DNA of 32,070 nt from Saprospiraceae bacterium (GCA_015490715.1 WFXH01000068.1:1-32070), one strand, 5' to 3'. Shown: positions 8,787 through 17,462, counted from the stretch's first letter. A program made the numbers and translations. The notes: a model not told the origin generated them from the sequence alone.

Positions 8787-9922
8787 CAGCTCATGTGTTC
8801 CTTAATGCGCTCGAAAAAGGATTTTTTGGCGCGCTTTTGTCCGGCTTTGAAATTTTCCATCTCGTGCATCTTTTCGAGCAGCTCGCGCTCTTCGCGGTTG
8901 ACCTTTTTGGGTACCCAAATCTGGGGAATGACGATGATATCCCCGCGGTGGGAAGAATGGACGTCGGGAAGCCCCTTGCCTTTGATGCGCAACAAACTAT
9001 TAGGTTGGACGCCCTTGGGAATTTTGAGTTTGACCTTCCCCGTCAAGGTGGGTATTTCTCTCTCTCCGCCGAGGACTGCTTCGGGATACGAGAGCAGAAG
9101 TTCCATATACAGGTCTTGCCCTTTGCGCGTAAAGACGGGATGCGGTTTTTCACGGATGACGACGTAGAGATCGCCAGCGGGTCCTCCGTATTCGCCGTAG
9201 TGGCCGTGACCGCGTAGGGTGAGTTGCATATCCTCTTCCACTCCGGCGGGTATATCGATAGTGATGGTCTGTTCGCGCTCGACGAGGCCTGAGCCCTGAC
9301 AGGTAGTGCAGAGCTGCCGGATGACGTGCCCTGTACCGTCGCAATGGCTACAGGGGCGCGTCGTCTGCATGTATCCCAGGAAGGTCTGTCGAATCTGCTG
9401 GATGTAGCCCGTGCCACCACAGTGGGCACATTCGACCATGTCGGCACCGCGACGCGTGCCGCGACCGCTACAATCCTCGCAGTGTACGCGCCGGGTGAGC
9501 TGGATCTTCTTGCGCACCCCTTGAGCGATCTCCTCCAGCTCTAACTCCATGACGATGCGTATATCTCTTCCTCGACGCGGTCTGCGGCCACTCCTTCGAC
9601 GGCGGTCGCCAAAAAAGGCTCCAAAGGTGCCTTCCCCAAAGATGTCGGAAAAGGTCTGAAAGATGTCTTCCAGGTCGATGTTCCACTGTGCTTGACCGTC
9701 CAAACCGCTATGCCCGTAGCGGTCGTACTGGCGCCGCTTCTCCGGGTCACTCAACACCGCATACGCCTCGGCCGCCTCTTTAAACTTTTCGGCCGCATCG
9801 GGATCGTCGGGATTTCGGTCAGGATGATATTTCAGGGCCAAACGACGATAGGCCCGCTTGATGACCTCTATATCGGCATCGCGCGGCACTCCCAAAATCT
9901 CGTAGTAATCGCGTCTTGGCAT
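8786..9922 (-). CDS. dnaJ: Chaperone DnaJ (Hsp40)
   Basis: 378 residues, the usual length. The J domain has the HPD motif at 33-35. It is followed by a Gly/Phe-containing linker, a basic [13 protein letters not shown] segment, and a zinc-binding domain with all four CxxCxGxG repeats ([32 protein letters not shown]). The C-terminal substrate-binding domains follow. DnaJ delivers unfolded clients to DnaK and stimulates its ATPase. It follows grpE by 42 nt and overlaps gldH by one base. The spacer upstream holds TACTTTTG, so dnaJ may also have its own promoter. dnaK is not in the window. Confidence 0.97.
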   Translation of the reverse strand: MPRRDYYEILGVPRDADIEVIKRAYRRLALKYHPDRNPDDPDAAEKFKEAAEAYAVLSDPEKRRQYDRYGHSGLDGQAQWNIDLEDIFQTFSDIFGEGTFGAFFGDRRRRSGRRPRRGRDIRIVMELELEEIAQGVRKKIQLTRRVHCEDCSGRGTRRGADMVECAHCGGTGYIQQIRQTFLGYMQTTRPCSHCDGTGHVIRQLCTTCQGSGLVEREQTITIDIPAGVEEDMQLTLRGHGHYGEYGGPAGDLYVVIREKPHPVFTRKGQDLYMELLLSYPEAVLGGEREIPTLTGKVKLKIPKGVQPNSLLRIKGKGLPDVHSSHRGDIIVIPQIWVPKKVNREERELLEKMHEMENFKAGQKRAKKSFFERIKEHMS

Positions 9923-9944
9923 CTACTTTGCTCATTTTTCTGGA

Positions 9945-9952
9945 CAAAAGTA
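9945..9952 (-). promoter_or_regulatory. Possible internal promoter element before dnaJ
   Basis: The minus strand reads TACTTTTG, matching TAnnTTTG, 22 nt before the dnaJ ATG and in the grpE-dnaJ spacer. No TTG is seen at the normal -33 distance, so this may be weak or depend on an activator. Confidence 0.4.
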
Positions 9953-9964
9953 CGCAGAAAACGC

Positions 9965-10477
9965 TCAGTGCCCTACGATGACCTTCGGATGTCGGATGAT
10001 CTTATCCTTCACCCGATAGCCCTTCTCCACCGTTTCGATGACTTTGCCCTTGCGCTCTTCGTCGTCTACTTGAACGCGCGTAATGGCTTCGTGTTCGTCG
10101 GGGTTGAATGTCTCACCGGTTGGGACTATGCGCTCTACGCCTAGCGACTTGAGCACGTCCTGGAGCTTTTTATACACCAGCTCTACACCTTCTGAAAAAG
10201 TCTCGGGAGAGTTTTCGTCATCGGCCAGCTCCTTAGCCCTATCGAAATCGTCAAACACGGACAGCAACTTGCCGATGACCTCCTCGACGGCCTGGTTGCG
10301 CATTTCGAGCTTCTCCTTGGCCGTACGCTTTTTATAGTTGTCAAACTCCGCCATCAGGCGAAGATACTTGTCCTTCATCTCCTCGAGTTCGGCACGTACT
10401 TGTTCGAGTTCTTTTTCCAATTCCTTGACCTTTGATCTGGACGTCTTTTTCTTCGTCTCTTTTTTATTTTCTGCCAT
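9965..10477 (-). CDS. grpE: Nucleotide exchange factor GrpE
   Basis: 170 residues. A Lys-rich N-terminus (MAENKKETKKKTSRSK) leads into a long heptad coiled coil (about 15-60, VKELEKELEQVRAELEE). The GrpE core follows, with LRLMAEFDNYKKRTAKEK, LLSVFDDFDRAKE and the signature GVERIVPTGETFNPDEHEAI, and the usual C-terminal EKGYRVKDKIIRHPKVIVG. It releases ADP from DnaK. Gene order grpE-dnaJ is common in this phylum. The 208 nt between this start and the opposite btuF-like gene hold an inverted repeat at 10548-10564. I found no clean promoter for grpE. Confidence 0.96.
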   Translation of the reverse strand: MAENKKETKKKTSRSKVKELEKELEQVRAELEEMKDKYLRLMAEFDNYKKRTAKEKLEMRNQAVEEVIGKLLSVFDDFDRAKELADDENSPETFSEGVELVYKKLQDVLKSLGVERIVPTGETFNPDEHEAITRVQVDDEERKGKVIETVEKGYRVKDKIIRHPKVIVGH

Positions 10478-10547
10478 AAGTGCCTACCGTTTTATACACT
10501 TTGTGCTCTACAAATAGTACCTCAACTCTCGAGCCAGTCGTATATTG

Positions 10548-10564
10548 TATGCCAATATGGCATA
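10548..10564. repeat. Perfect 7-bp inverted repeat, possible operator
   Basis: TATGCCA, a 3-nt spacer, then TGGCATA, in the divergent region between grpE and the btuF-like gene. The size and symmetry suit a dimeric regulator, but only one copy is seen and no regulator gene is adjacent. Confidence 0.35.
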
Positions 10565-10637
10565 ACAATTGGACTACACATTGGTTCTACTGTCACATTG
10601 TTGGTCCAAGAGGTGGCCATCAAAGCACGAGATGAAG

Positions 10638-10645
10638 TATTTTTG
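10638..10645 (+). promoter_or_regulatory. Possible -7 element of the btuF-like gene
   Basis: TATTTTTG fits TAnnTTTG and lies 40 nt before ATG 10686, but no TTG is found at the normal spacing. If real, it excludes the upstream ATG at 10632. Confidence 0.35.
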
Positions 10646-10685
10646 CACAAATGCCGATGAGCCATTTCATACAGATTCCAAGCAG

Positions 10686-11495
10686 ATGAAGGGCGATGAT
10701 CTCTTGCCGCATCGTATCGTCTGTCTGACCGAAGAGACGACGGAGATGCTCTACCTCCTGGGAGCTTCGGACTGCATCGTTGGCATATCGGGGTACACGG
10801 TTCGTCCGCCGCAAGCTCGGCGCGAAAAGCCCATGGTCAGCGCCTTTACCACGGCCAACATTGGAAAAATACTCGAGCTGGAGCCCGATCTCGTCCTGTG
10901 TTTTTCAGACTTACAGGCAGACATTGCGCAGCAGCTCATCCGTCACGGCGTAGAAGTACACGTGTTCAACCAGCGAAGCATCGCGGAAATCTACCGCATG
11001 ATCCGTCAGCTTGGATGTATGGTCGGCAAGGAAGCCGAAGCCCTCGCCTGGATCGAGCGCAATCGCGCAAAACTCGACCAGGTAGCGCGCACTTCGCAAG
11101 ACCTCCCGCGTCGACCACGAGTGTATTTTGAAGAGTGGTACGACCCTCTCATCAGTGGCATTCGATGGGTCAGTGAGCTGATCGACATTGCCGGGGGTAC
11201 GGATATTTTCCCCGAGCTCGCCGCCCAACCACTGGCTAAAAACCGCATCATCCGGGATCCCGACGAAGTCGTCCGACGCAATCCCGACATCATATTCGTC
11301 TCCTGGTGCGGGAGGAAGTTTAAGAGGGATAAAATCGTACAGCGTCCCGGCTGGTCACGGATTGCAGCCGTCCAAAACGGTCACATCTACGAAATCGATT
11401 CATCCATCATCCTGCAGCCCGGCCCTGCCGCCCTCACAGATGGTGTGGACAAACTTCACCAAATCATCTCCGCCTGGGCAGCTTCCCAGACGTAG
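10686..11495 (+). CDS. BtuF-like corrinoid (cobalamin) binding protein, no signal peptide
   Basis: 269 residues from ATG 10686. It has the helical-backbone metal/vitamin receptor fold (BtuF/FhuD class): RIVCLTEETTEMLYLLGASDCIVGIS at the N-terminus (first lobe), ILELEPDLVLCFSDLQ, a long connecting helix around residues 110-140, then YFEEWYDPLISGIRWVSELIDIAGG and NPDIIFVSWCG in the second lobe. The EEWYDPLISGIRWV block is what I associate with the cobalamin-binding subgroup. No signal peptide appears with this start, nor with the ATG at 10632 or the longer reading from 10569. The start chosen gives the family length and places the conserved Arg-Ile-Val block near the N-terminus. The B12 operon at 23.7-29 kb is on the same strand. 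It could be a cytosolic corrinoid carrier; an iron-siderophore ligand is less likely. Confidence 0.75.
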   Translation: MKGDDLLPHRIVCLTEETTEMLYLLGASDCIVGISGYTVRPPQARREKPMVSAFTTANIGKILELEPDLVLCFSDLQADIAQQLIRHGVEVHVFNQRSIAEIYRMIRQLGCMVGKEAEALAWIERNRAKLDQVARTSQDLPRRPRVYFEEWYDPLISGIRWVSELIDIAGGTDIFPELAAQPLAKNRIIRDPDEVVRRNPDIIFVSWCGRKFKRDKIVQRPGWSRIAAVQNGHIYEIDSSIILQPGPAALTDGVDKLHQIISAWAASQT

Positions 11496-11504
11496 GGTAG
11501 TTAC

Positions 11505-11527
11505 GACAAGGCAAACCGTTTATTGTC
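11505..11527. terminator. Weak hairpin between convergent genes
   Basis: GACAA (11505-11509) can pair with TTGTC (11523-11527), and AAA with TTT inside it, in the short gap between the btuF-like gene and tatD. The stem is AT-rich with an internal bulge and no T-run, so a terminator role is only suggested by position. Confidence 0.25.
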
Positions 11528-11551
11528 TCATCACTACACGAGTGGGATGTG

Positions 11552-12343
11552 TTATAGATCAAGGGGATACACCTTTCGGGCATTAGTCGTCGTTTTTTCG
11601 GCGATCTCTTCGACGGGCACCTCATAGAGCATAGCCAGTTTAGCCGCTATCATGGGAATGCGGGCCGGCTCGTTGCGGCGCCCGCGCAGGGGATGCGGGC
11701 TGAGATACGGCGCATCGGTCTCTAAGACGATGTACTGCAAGGGCACCCGGCAAACCACATCGGCCACCGTGGCATTTTTAAAGGTCACCAGCCCTCCAAT
11801 GCCGAGCTTGAAGCTCTTCAAAGCGATGATGCGCTGGGCATCTTCGATGCTGCCATCAAAGCAGTGAAAGATGCCGCGCAGCTGAGGGTATCGCGACCGA
11901 TAGTCGGCCACGATGTCGATGCACAATGAAAGGCTGTTCCGCGCGTGAATATTGATGGGTAGATCGCGTTCGAGCGCCCATTCGATCTGGATGCCAAAGG
12001 CCTCGATCTGCTCGCGTTCGTAGGTGGTATCCCAATACAGATCAATGCCTATTTCGCCAATGGCCACGTACGTCCCACTGCGAAGGGCACGCTCTGCCTC
12101 GGCAAGTTTCTTGCCATAGTCTTTTTTGATCGATGTCGGATGAATGCCCATCATCGCCCTACAGTGGGAAGGATAGATACGACACAGCTCTTGGATGGGC
12201 TCGATGGTATCGACATCGACATTGGGTATAACCATCATAGCGACATCTGCCTGGACGGCGCGGTGAATGACTTCATCGCGGTCGGGATCAAATTGCCTGG
12301 CGTTGAGATGGGTATGTGTGTCGATATACATACGTCGCACCAT
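11552..12343 (-). CDS. TatD-family metal-dependent hydrolase (DNase)
   Basis: 263 residues from ATG 12343. Starting at ATG 12331 would give MYIDTHTHLN, which fits the family equally well. TatD proteins are TIM-barrel metal-dependent nucleases of the amidohydrolase superfamily. Visible motifs are the metal-binding HTHLN, GIHPTS, the conserved GEIGIDLYWD, a later histidine in FHCFDGS, and ETDAPYLSPHPLRGRRNEP near the C-terminus. The reading extends to 12361 only through a TTG. It immediately follows the DUF5606 gene. One copy of the GTATGAAAT word overlaps its start. Housekeeping gene; the native substrate of many TatD proteins is unsettled. Confidence 0.92.
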   Translation of the reverse strand: MVRRMYIDTHTHLNARQFDPDRDEVIHRAVQADVAMMVIPNVDVDTIEPIQELCRIYPSHCRAMMGIHPTSIKKDYGKKLAEAERALRSGTYVAIGEIGIDLYWDTTYEREQIEAFGIQIEWALERDLPINIHARNSLSLCIDIVADYRSRYPQLRGIFHCFDGSIEDAQRIIALKSFKLGIGGLVTFKNATVADVVCRVPLQYIVLETDAPYLSPHPLRGRRNEPARIPMIAAKLAMLYEVPVEEIAEKTTTNARKVYPLDL

Positions 12344-12361
12344 TTCATACTCAGCACCCAA

Positions 12362-12760
12362 CTACTCATCCAACGAAATATAGCCGTGCTCTTTGAGAAA
12401 ATGGTACCAACGGATGATTTTCCGTATATCGCCAGCACTCACACGGTGCGGGTCGTAGTCGGGCACAATTTCTTCAAAATACGCGCGCAGCGTCTCTTCA
12501 TCGGTATCTATGCTTGGAGGGGGATTGTCTTCGTACTGTTCGGCCATGCGGCGAAAGACAGCTTTGAGCTCTACGGCGTCGCGATTGGTAAAGATGGAGA
12601 TGGAGTGGAGCGGGACGATATTGTACCTGCGCATGGATACAAAGCGCTTCTTTCCGCTGATGGGATCCCGGACGATCACTCCATCGACGCGTGGCGTGAT
12701 GATTTCATACAGACCGGGAAGCTCGGAGACGTAGACGATTTTACTGATATCCAAAGCCAT
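12362..12760 (-). CDS. DUF5606-family protein
   Basis: 132 residues, acidic and soluble, with no signal peptide. The N-terminal half reads as a small beta domain (IVYVSELPGLYEIITPRVDGVIV, then KKRFVSMRRYNIVPLHSISIFT) and the C-terminal half is helical, ending YDPHRVSAGDIRKIIRWYHFLKEHG. The order of a short beta domain with a LPGLY block and a C-terminal YD-x-x-RV-x-x-x-DI-x-KI-x-x-WY motif is that of the Bacteroidota-specific DUF5606 family, whose function is unknown to me. It lies 16 nt after the E1 gene and directly before tatD, so it is probably co-transcribed. Confidence 0.75.
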   Translation of the reverse strand: MALDISKIVYVSELPGLYEIITPRVDGVIVRDPISGKKRFVSMRRYNIVPLHSISIFTNRDAVELKAVFRRMAEQYEDNPPPSIDTDEETLRAYFEEIVPDYDPHRVSAGDIRKIIRWYHFLKEHGYISLDE

Positions 12761-12776
12761 ATTGTAAAGAGGTATT

Positions 12777-14783
12777 TTAGTAGCTCATCAAGTGTTTTAT
12801 TGCAGATTCCAGGCGGGCAGAAGCCATGTACTGCTTTTCGAGTGGAGCGGCAAAGGGTATGGGAGTATCGAGGCTGCCCACGCGCACCGGCGGTGCGTCG
12901 AGATATTCGAACAAATGCTGCGCAATGTACGCAGCGACCTCTGCTCCAAAACCCATAAAGCCGCTGTCTTCGTGTAAGATCAATGCGCGCCCAGTCTTTT
13001 GTACCGTCTGTGCTATGGCTTCGGTGTCGAGCGGCACCAGAGTGCGCAAATCGAGCACGTCGGCGCTCAGCTGGAGTTTTTCAACGACCTGCAGTGCCCA
13101 ATGTACGCCCATCCCATAGGTGATGATGGAGAGGGCCTCTCCTCGAGCTCGAAAAGCCGCCTTGCCAAAGGGCAAGGTGTAGTAGCCCTCGGGTACCTCC
13201 TCGCGCACGGAGCGATACAGGCCCTTGTGTTCGAAAAACATGACGGGATTTGGATCTTCAAAGGCCGTGAGCAATAGTCCCTTGGCATCGGCCGGCGTAG
13301 AGGGATAGACGATTTTCAATCCGTGCACCTTGGCAAACCACGCCTCATTGGTCTGTGAGTGAAAGGGGCCAGCGCTCATTCCCCCGCCACAAGGCATGCG
13401 GACGACCGTGTCTGCCGGCTGTCCCCATCGATAGTAGCTTTTGGCTAAGTTGTTGACGATTTGATTAAACCCCACCGAGACGAAGTCCGAAAACTGCATT
13501 TCGACCATCGACTTGTAGCCCTCGATGGCCAACCCCAAAGCCATGCCCAAGATGGCACTTTCGCAAAGGGGCGTGTTGCGTACGCGCTCAGGGCCGTATT
13601 TTTCCAACAATCCCTCCGTCACCTTAAACACGCCGCCGTATTCGGCGATATCCTGCCCCATGAGCACGAGCTTGTCGTGGCGTTGCATGGCCTGGTCAAG
13701 CCCATCGCGTATGGCCTCGACGAAGCGCATGGTGCGCTTAGTGCCTTGGGGCTGCACGGGGCGAAAGTAAAAGGGCGCATACACATCGGAGCGCTCGCGT
13801 TCGGGATCTGGATGTACCTGCGGAAGTGCCAGAGCCTCGCTCCATGCGCGCTTGATTTCCTGTCGGTAGATCTGCCTTCTTTCCTCGATGCGATCTTCGG
13901 TGAGTAGTCCTTCTTCGACGAGGTATTGCTCGTAGTTGCGCAGCGGATCGCGCTTGCGCCAGTATTCCATCAGCTCGGCGGGGACGTACTTCGTGCCCGA
14001 AGCCTCTTCATGGCCGCGCATGCGAAAGGTCATGCACTCCAGGAGAAAGGGCTCGGGACGACTGCGCATCTCGGCAGTGATCGCCTTGACCATCTTGTAT
14101 ACTTCGAGCACGTTGTTGCCGTCAATGGTTTGGCCTTTCACGCCGTAACCGACGGCTCGATCGGAGAGCTGTGCACATTTGTACTGCTGCGATACGGGTG
14201 TGGACAGGCCGTAGCCGTTGTTTTCGATGACGAAGAGTACCGGCAGCTCCCACACCGCTGCCGTGTTGAGCGCCTCGTGAAATTCACCTTCGCTGGTGCC
14301 TCCTTCCCCCGTAAAAGCTGCCACTGCCATGCCCTTTTGGGATAGCCTGTAAGCCAGGGCCACTCCGTCGGCTACCGAGAGCTGTGCGCCCAAGTGCGAA
14401 ATCATCCCGATAATGTGGTACTCCAGCGTGCCGAAGTGAAAGGAGCGATCTCTACCCTTAGTGAATCCCTGCTCCTTGCCGAGCCACTGGGCGAAGAGGC
14501 GCACGAGCGGCACCCCTCGCGTGGTAAACACCCCGAGATTGCGGTGCATGGTGAAGATCTTCTCCTCCGGCAGCATTGCCGAAGCCACCCCGACCGCTAT
14601 GGCTTCCTGGCCAATGCCGCTAAACCACTTGCTGATATTGCCGCGCCGCAACTCCAATAGCATTTGCTCTTCGATCAGACGTGGCAGGAGCATGCGCTCC
14701 CACAACATCAATAGCTCCGCCTCACTCAAGCCCGAGCGATCGTATTCGATGACGCGCTGCGTGATTTCTGTCGTGCGCTTCAT
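12777..14783 (-). CDS. 2-oxoacid dehydrogenase E1, fused alpha and beta subunits
   Basis: 668 residues. The N-terminal half (about 1-340) is the thiamine-diphosphate-binding E1 alpha domain, with SGIGQEAIAVG, RSFHFG and the TPP motif from GEGG (159-162) to NN (188-189). The C-terminal half (about 350-668) is the E1 beta domain (VLMGQDIAEYGGVFKVTEGL, RVRNTPLCESAILGMALGLA, FSDFVSVGFNQIVNN, MPCGGGMSAGPFHSQ, and a transketolase C-terminal part with LDLRTLVPLD). Enzymes of this type decarboxylate branched-chain 2-oxoacids or pyruvate and pass the acyl group to lipoyl-E2. Fusion of alpha and beta in one chain is common in Bacteroidota, often annotated as 2-oxoisovalerate dehydrogenase; substrate choice cannot be read here. 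I prefer ATG 14783 over TTG 14807. No E2 or E3 gene is nearby. Confidence 0.9.
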   Translation of the reverse strand: MKRTTEITQRVIEYDRSGLSEAELLMLWERMLLPRLIEEQMLLELRRGNISKWFSGIGQEAIAVGVASAMLPEEKIFTMHRNLGVFTTRGVPLVRLFAQWLGKEQGFTKGRDRSFHFGTLEYHIIGMISHLGAQLSVADGVALAYRLSQKGMAVAAFTGEGGTSEGEFHEALNTAAVWELPVLFVIENNGYGLSTPVSQQYKCAQLSDRAVGYGVKGQTIDGNNVLEVYKMVKAITAEMRSRPEPFLLECMTFRMRGHEEASGTKYVPAELMEYWRKRDPLRNYEQYLVEEGLLTEDRIEERRQIYRQEIKRAWSEALALPQVHPDPERERSDVYAPFYFRPVQPQGTKRTMRFVEAIRDGLDQAMQRHDKLVLMGQDIAEYGGVFKVTEGLLEKYGPERVRNTPLCESAILGMALGLAIEGYKSMVEMQFSDFVSVGFNQIVNNLAKSYYRWGQPADTVVRMPCGGGMSAGPFHSQTNEAWFAKVHGLKIVYPSTPADAKGLLLTAFEDPNPVMFFEHKGLYRSVREEVPEGYYTLPFGKAAFRARGEALSIITYGMGVHWALQVVEKLQLSADVLDLRTLVPLDTEAIAQTVQKTGRALILHEDSGFMGFGAEVAAYIAQHLFEYLDAPPVRVGSLDTPIPFAAPLEKQYMASARLESAIKHLMSY

Positions 14784-14816
14784 TGACACATATGCTTCAA
14801 GCTGCAAATATGCACA

Positions 14817-15521
14817 TCATTCGAGTATCTGGCGAAGAATCTCCACGGATTTCGGCCGCTGAAAGTGGGAGACATGCATGGTGTAGTAATCCATCAACAT
14901 TTCATACAGCCATCGGCGCTCCGCCTTTGAAAACCTCCGCCCACGGTCGCCCTCCAGCAATGCGCGAAAGAGCTCTGCCTCCGCCTCGCGCAAATAGGCT
15001 TCGTGGGACGGACGTTCGTCGACAAACACGCCGTTGCGCAAGTCAAAGTACTGCCCCTGACGGTCCAACGACGGTTGAATGCCTAAGTACTTCGTCAATC
15101 GGACCAAAAACCGCAGGTGATAATCCGGCTCTATGGTCTTCGAAGTGTCCAAGTGTATGAATGTCTTTCGTATGAAATCGTACAGGCTCTGGTGGCTATC
15201 TCCCTCGGTGAGCACCCGATTGAGCACATCGACTAAAAAAATGCCGACTGCACGTCGGACGGGATCAAACGGCAGGTACTGGTATACATAGCTGAAGCAT
15301 ACGTCTTTGATGCGGTGTAATACCGGTCGATCGCTGTAGTAGCAAGTTATCTCTACCCAGTTCATCACCTGGGCGATGGCCCTTCGGGAGCCGGCTCTGG
15401 GCTTGCGCACCCCGCCAATGATGCCGCGAAATAGGCCCACATCGCGCGTATAGAGGTGTACGATCAGACTCGTCTCTCCGTATTTAATCGTCTTCAACAC
15501 CAATCCCTCGGTGTGCAGCAT
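14817..15521 (-). CDS. recO: DNA repair protein RecO
   Basis: 234 residues from ATG 15521. RecO loads RecA with RecR in the RecF pathway. The OB-fold N-terminus is recognisable (MLHTEGLVLKTIKYGETSLI, VHLYTRDVGLFRGIIGGVRK), followed by the helical domain with LRFLVRLTKYLGIQPSL and a C-terminal helical region. The Cys4 zinc site found in some RecO proteins is missing: the middle region (about 150-175) has no CxxC pair. The frame is open further upstream, but the family start is unambiguous. It begins 1 nt after the preceding small gene's stop. Confidence 0.9.
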   Translation of the reverse strand: MLHTEGLVLKTIKYGETSLIVHLYTRDVGLFRGIIGGVRKPRAGSRRAIAQVMNWVEITCYYSDRPVLHRIKDVCFSYVYQYLPFDPVRRAVGIFLVDVLNRVLTEGDSHQSLYDFIRKTFIHLDTSKTIEPDYHLRFLVRLTKYLGIQPSLDRQGQYFDLRNGVFVDERPSHEAYLREAEAELFRALLEGDRGRRFSKAERRWLYEMLMDYYTMHVSHFQRPKSVEILRQILE

Positions 15522-15522
15522 T

Positions 15523-15864
15523 TCACCAGCACATTTCGGGGGGAATATCGTCGTCGACGACTTCAATGCGTCGTCGCGTGTACATGCGCTGTTTCTGGCG
15601 TTGCCAGATGAGCGCAGCCAGAGCTTGTGAGACCGTCTGATCCGCTGGCGGGCGATCGAGGAGGGCACGGACCACTCCTTCGTCGATGTCCATACGGTAC
15701 AGATGGGAAAAGAGCAGGGAGCAATTGGTGTCGAGCAACTCCTGTACGCGCTGCTCGATCATGGCCAAAATCTCCCTTTCGTCGTGGGCCTTTTCCACAC
15801 CAGCTACAAAGGCCTTGAGTGCATGGTTGACTGGATGGGTCTGCTCAGGGGGTAGCTTTTTCAT
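15523..15864 (-). CDS. Small unrecognised protein in the GH3-recO operon
   Basis: 113 residues from ATG 15864 (ATG 15867 is equally possible). I do not recognise the family. It is soluble, mostly helical and acidic, with HALKAFVAGVEKAHDEREI, LFSHLYRMDIDEGVVRALLD and a C-terminal QALAALIWQRQKQRMYTRRR helix ending in an acidic tail, VVDDDIPPEM. No signal peptide or membrane segment is seen. It overlaps the 3' end of the GH3 gene by 20 nt and ends 1 nt before the recO ATG, so it is tightly coupled to both. The frame extends to 15939, but the upstream part lies entirely within the GH3 gene and looks like a shadow. Confidence 0.65.
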   Translation of the reverse strand: MKKLPPEQTHPVNHALKAFVAGVEKAHDEREILAMIEQRVQELLDTNCSLLFSHLYRMDIDEGVVRALLDRPPADQTVSQALAALIWQRQKQRMYTRRRIEVVDDDIPPEMCW

Positions 15865-17386
15865 CATGGATAAAATTGAGGATATCGTCGATAATAGCCC
15901 GGTCGTTGGACAGGCGTGGCACTTTGGCCTGCGCGCCAAGTTTGCCGCGGTATTTCAACCAACGCTGGAATGTACCTCGCGGGGCTGCGGTCAGGCTCAA
16001 CCGTTTTAAAGCCATGTCGCCCTCGCGCTTGGCATTGTAGTCGGAATTGACCCGCCGCAGATTGTCGTCCAGCTTTTGAGCAAAATCCTCTAAATCCGAA
16101 GGAGCTACTTTAAACTCAACGATCCACTCATGGCCACCGGGCTGGCCTTCCTGAAAGTAAATCGGTCCTGCTGTGTATTCGGCTACGACGGCCCCCGTCT
16201 GCTCACATGTAGCCGCAAGGGCTTTTTCAGCATTTTCGACCATCAATTCCTCACCAAACACGTTGATAAACTGCTGCGTACGCCCCACCACTTCAATGCG
16301 AGGCGGACGAGTAGACACAAACTTCACCACATCGCCCAACCAATACCTCCACAATCCCGCCGCCGTACTCATGATCACAGCGTAATTTTTGCCCTCCTCT
16401 ACCTCTTCAAGGGTCAGCGTAGGGGGATTGGCCTCGTCGACGTGCTCCTGGGGGACAAATTCATAGTATATGCCGTGATCAGCCATCAACGCCATGCCGC
16501 GATGCGGAAACTCATCCTGAACGGCTATGAATCCCTCCGAGGCGTTGTACACCTCCTGATAGACAAAATCCCCCTCGGGAATCCAGCGTCGAAATTGCTC
16601 GCGATATGGCTCAAAGCGCACTCCCCCGTGGATGTAGGCCTTAAAGTTGGGCCACACCTCCCGTAGGTGCTGCTTGCCGCTCAGCGCAAGCACGCGACGG
16701 ATGAGCACGACATTCCAAGTGGGTACTCCGCCGATCGTCACGACATTTTGCCCCTTCGACAGACGGGCCGTCCGCTCAATCTTTTCTTCAAAGTCTTCTA
16801 TAAAAGCCGTATCAAAATCAGGTGTAAAAAACCACCGAGCCACTCGCGGCATGTGGTACGTCATGATGGCCGATATATCGCCAATGCGTATGGAGGGATT
16901 GGGTTTGTATGGATAAAAGGTGCCAGGGATGACGAGATTTTTACCGCCAAAGACGTGAACTTCAGGATGAAAGTACAGCAAGGTAGACAGGGCTAAGCGC
17001 GAGCCCATCAGGTGATTGCCCCAGAGGTACTCCTTGCTCACGGGGATGTATTTACTCTGATCCGAGGTAGTACCAGCCGATTTGGCAAAAAGCGTAATGC
17101 GCTCGGGCCAGATCACGCCCTGTTGGCCATCCATGGTACGCTTGATGTAGGGCTTGAAATCGTCGTACCGAAAGATGGGCACCCGTGCAGCGAATTCCTG
17201 CGGAGAGGTTTTGCCGCGGATATGAAATTGTGCACCCAGCTCCGTGTGTTCGAACCTGCGCATCAGATACCCAAAGACGCGCTGTTGGGCAATGTACGGC
17301 CTCTCCAACGATCGGACAAAGGCACTACGATACCTGTTGAGTATCGATCTCGCTATGTATTGTGCCAGTGACAGTATCAACGTCAC
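15845..17386 (-). CDS. GH3-family acyl-adenylating protein
   Basis: 513 residues from GTG 17386. It belongs to the GH3 family (plant auxin-responsive GH3 and bacterial relatives), ANL-superfamily enzymes that adenylate a carboxylate and, in plants, join it to an amino acid. Supporting features are the P-loop-like TLFAKSAGTTSDQSKYIPVS at about 100-120, the RWFFTPDF and VTIGGVPTWNVVLIRRVL middle region, YNASEGFIAVQ, NYAVIMSTAAGLWRYWLGDVVKF and GRTQQFINVFGEEL near the C-terminal domain hinge. The start rests on a TATGTTTG promoter element about 19 nt upstream; there is no in-frame ATG there. Bacterial members are common in this phylum but their substrates are mostly unknown. It overlaps the next small gene by 20 nt. 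Confidence 0.85.
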   Translation of the reverse strand: MTLILSLAQYIARSILNRYRSAFVRSLERPYIAQQRVFGYLMRRFEHTELGAQFHIRGKTSPQEFAARVPIFRYDDFKPYIKRTMDGQQGVIWPERITLFAKSAGTTSDQSKYIPVSKEYLWGNHLMGSRLALSTLLYFHPEVHVFGGKNLVIPGTFYPYKPNPSIRIGDISAIMTYHMPRVARWFFTPDFDTAFIEDFEEKIERTARLSKGQNVVTIGGVPTWNVVLIRRVLALSGKQHLREVWPNFKAYIHGGVRFEPYREQFRRWIPEGDFVYQEVYNASEGFIAVQDEFPHRGMALMADHGIYYEFVPQEHVDEANPPTLTLEEVEEGKNYAVIMSTAAGLWRYWLGDVVKFVSTRPPRIEVVGRTQQFINVFGEELMVENAEKALAATCEQTGAVVAEYTAGPIYFQEGQPGGHEWIVEFKVAPSDLEDFAQKLDDNLRRVNSDYNAKREGDMALKRLSLTAAPRGTFQRWLKYRGKLGAQAKVPRLSNDRAIIDDILNFIHDEKATP

Positions 17387-17404
17387 CCAGATTGTCTCAA
17401 CAAG

Positions 17405-17412
17405 CAAACATA
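17405..17412 (-). promoter_or_regulatory. Promoter element of the GH3 gene
   Basis: The minus strand reads TATGTTTG, matching TAnnTTTG. A TTG lies 25 nt upstream, a little farther than usual. Transcription would start near 17400, leaving a leader of under 20 nt to GTG 17386. Confidence 0.45.
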
Positions 17413-17462
17413 CTAAAACTCTAACGATGCAGGAATGCAATCATTTCTTTGGGTGTGCAATG

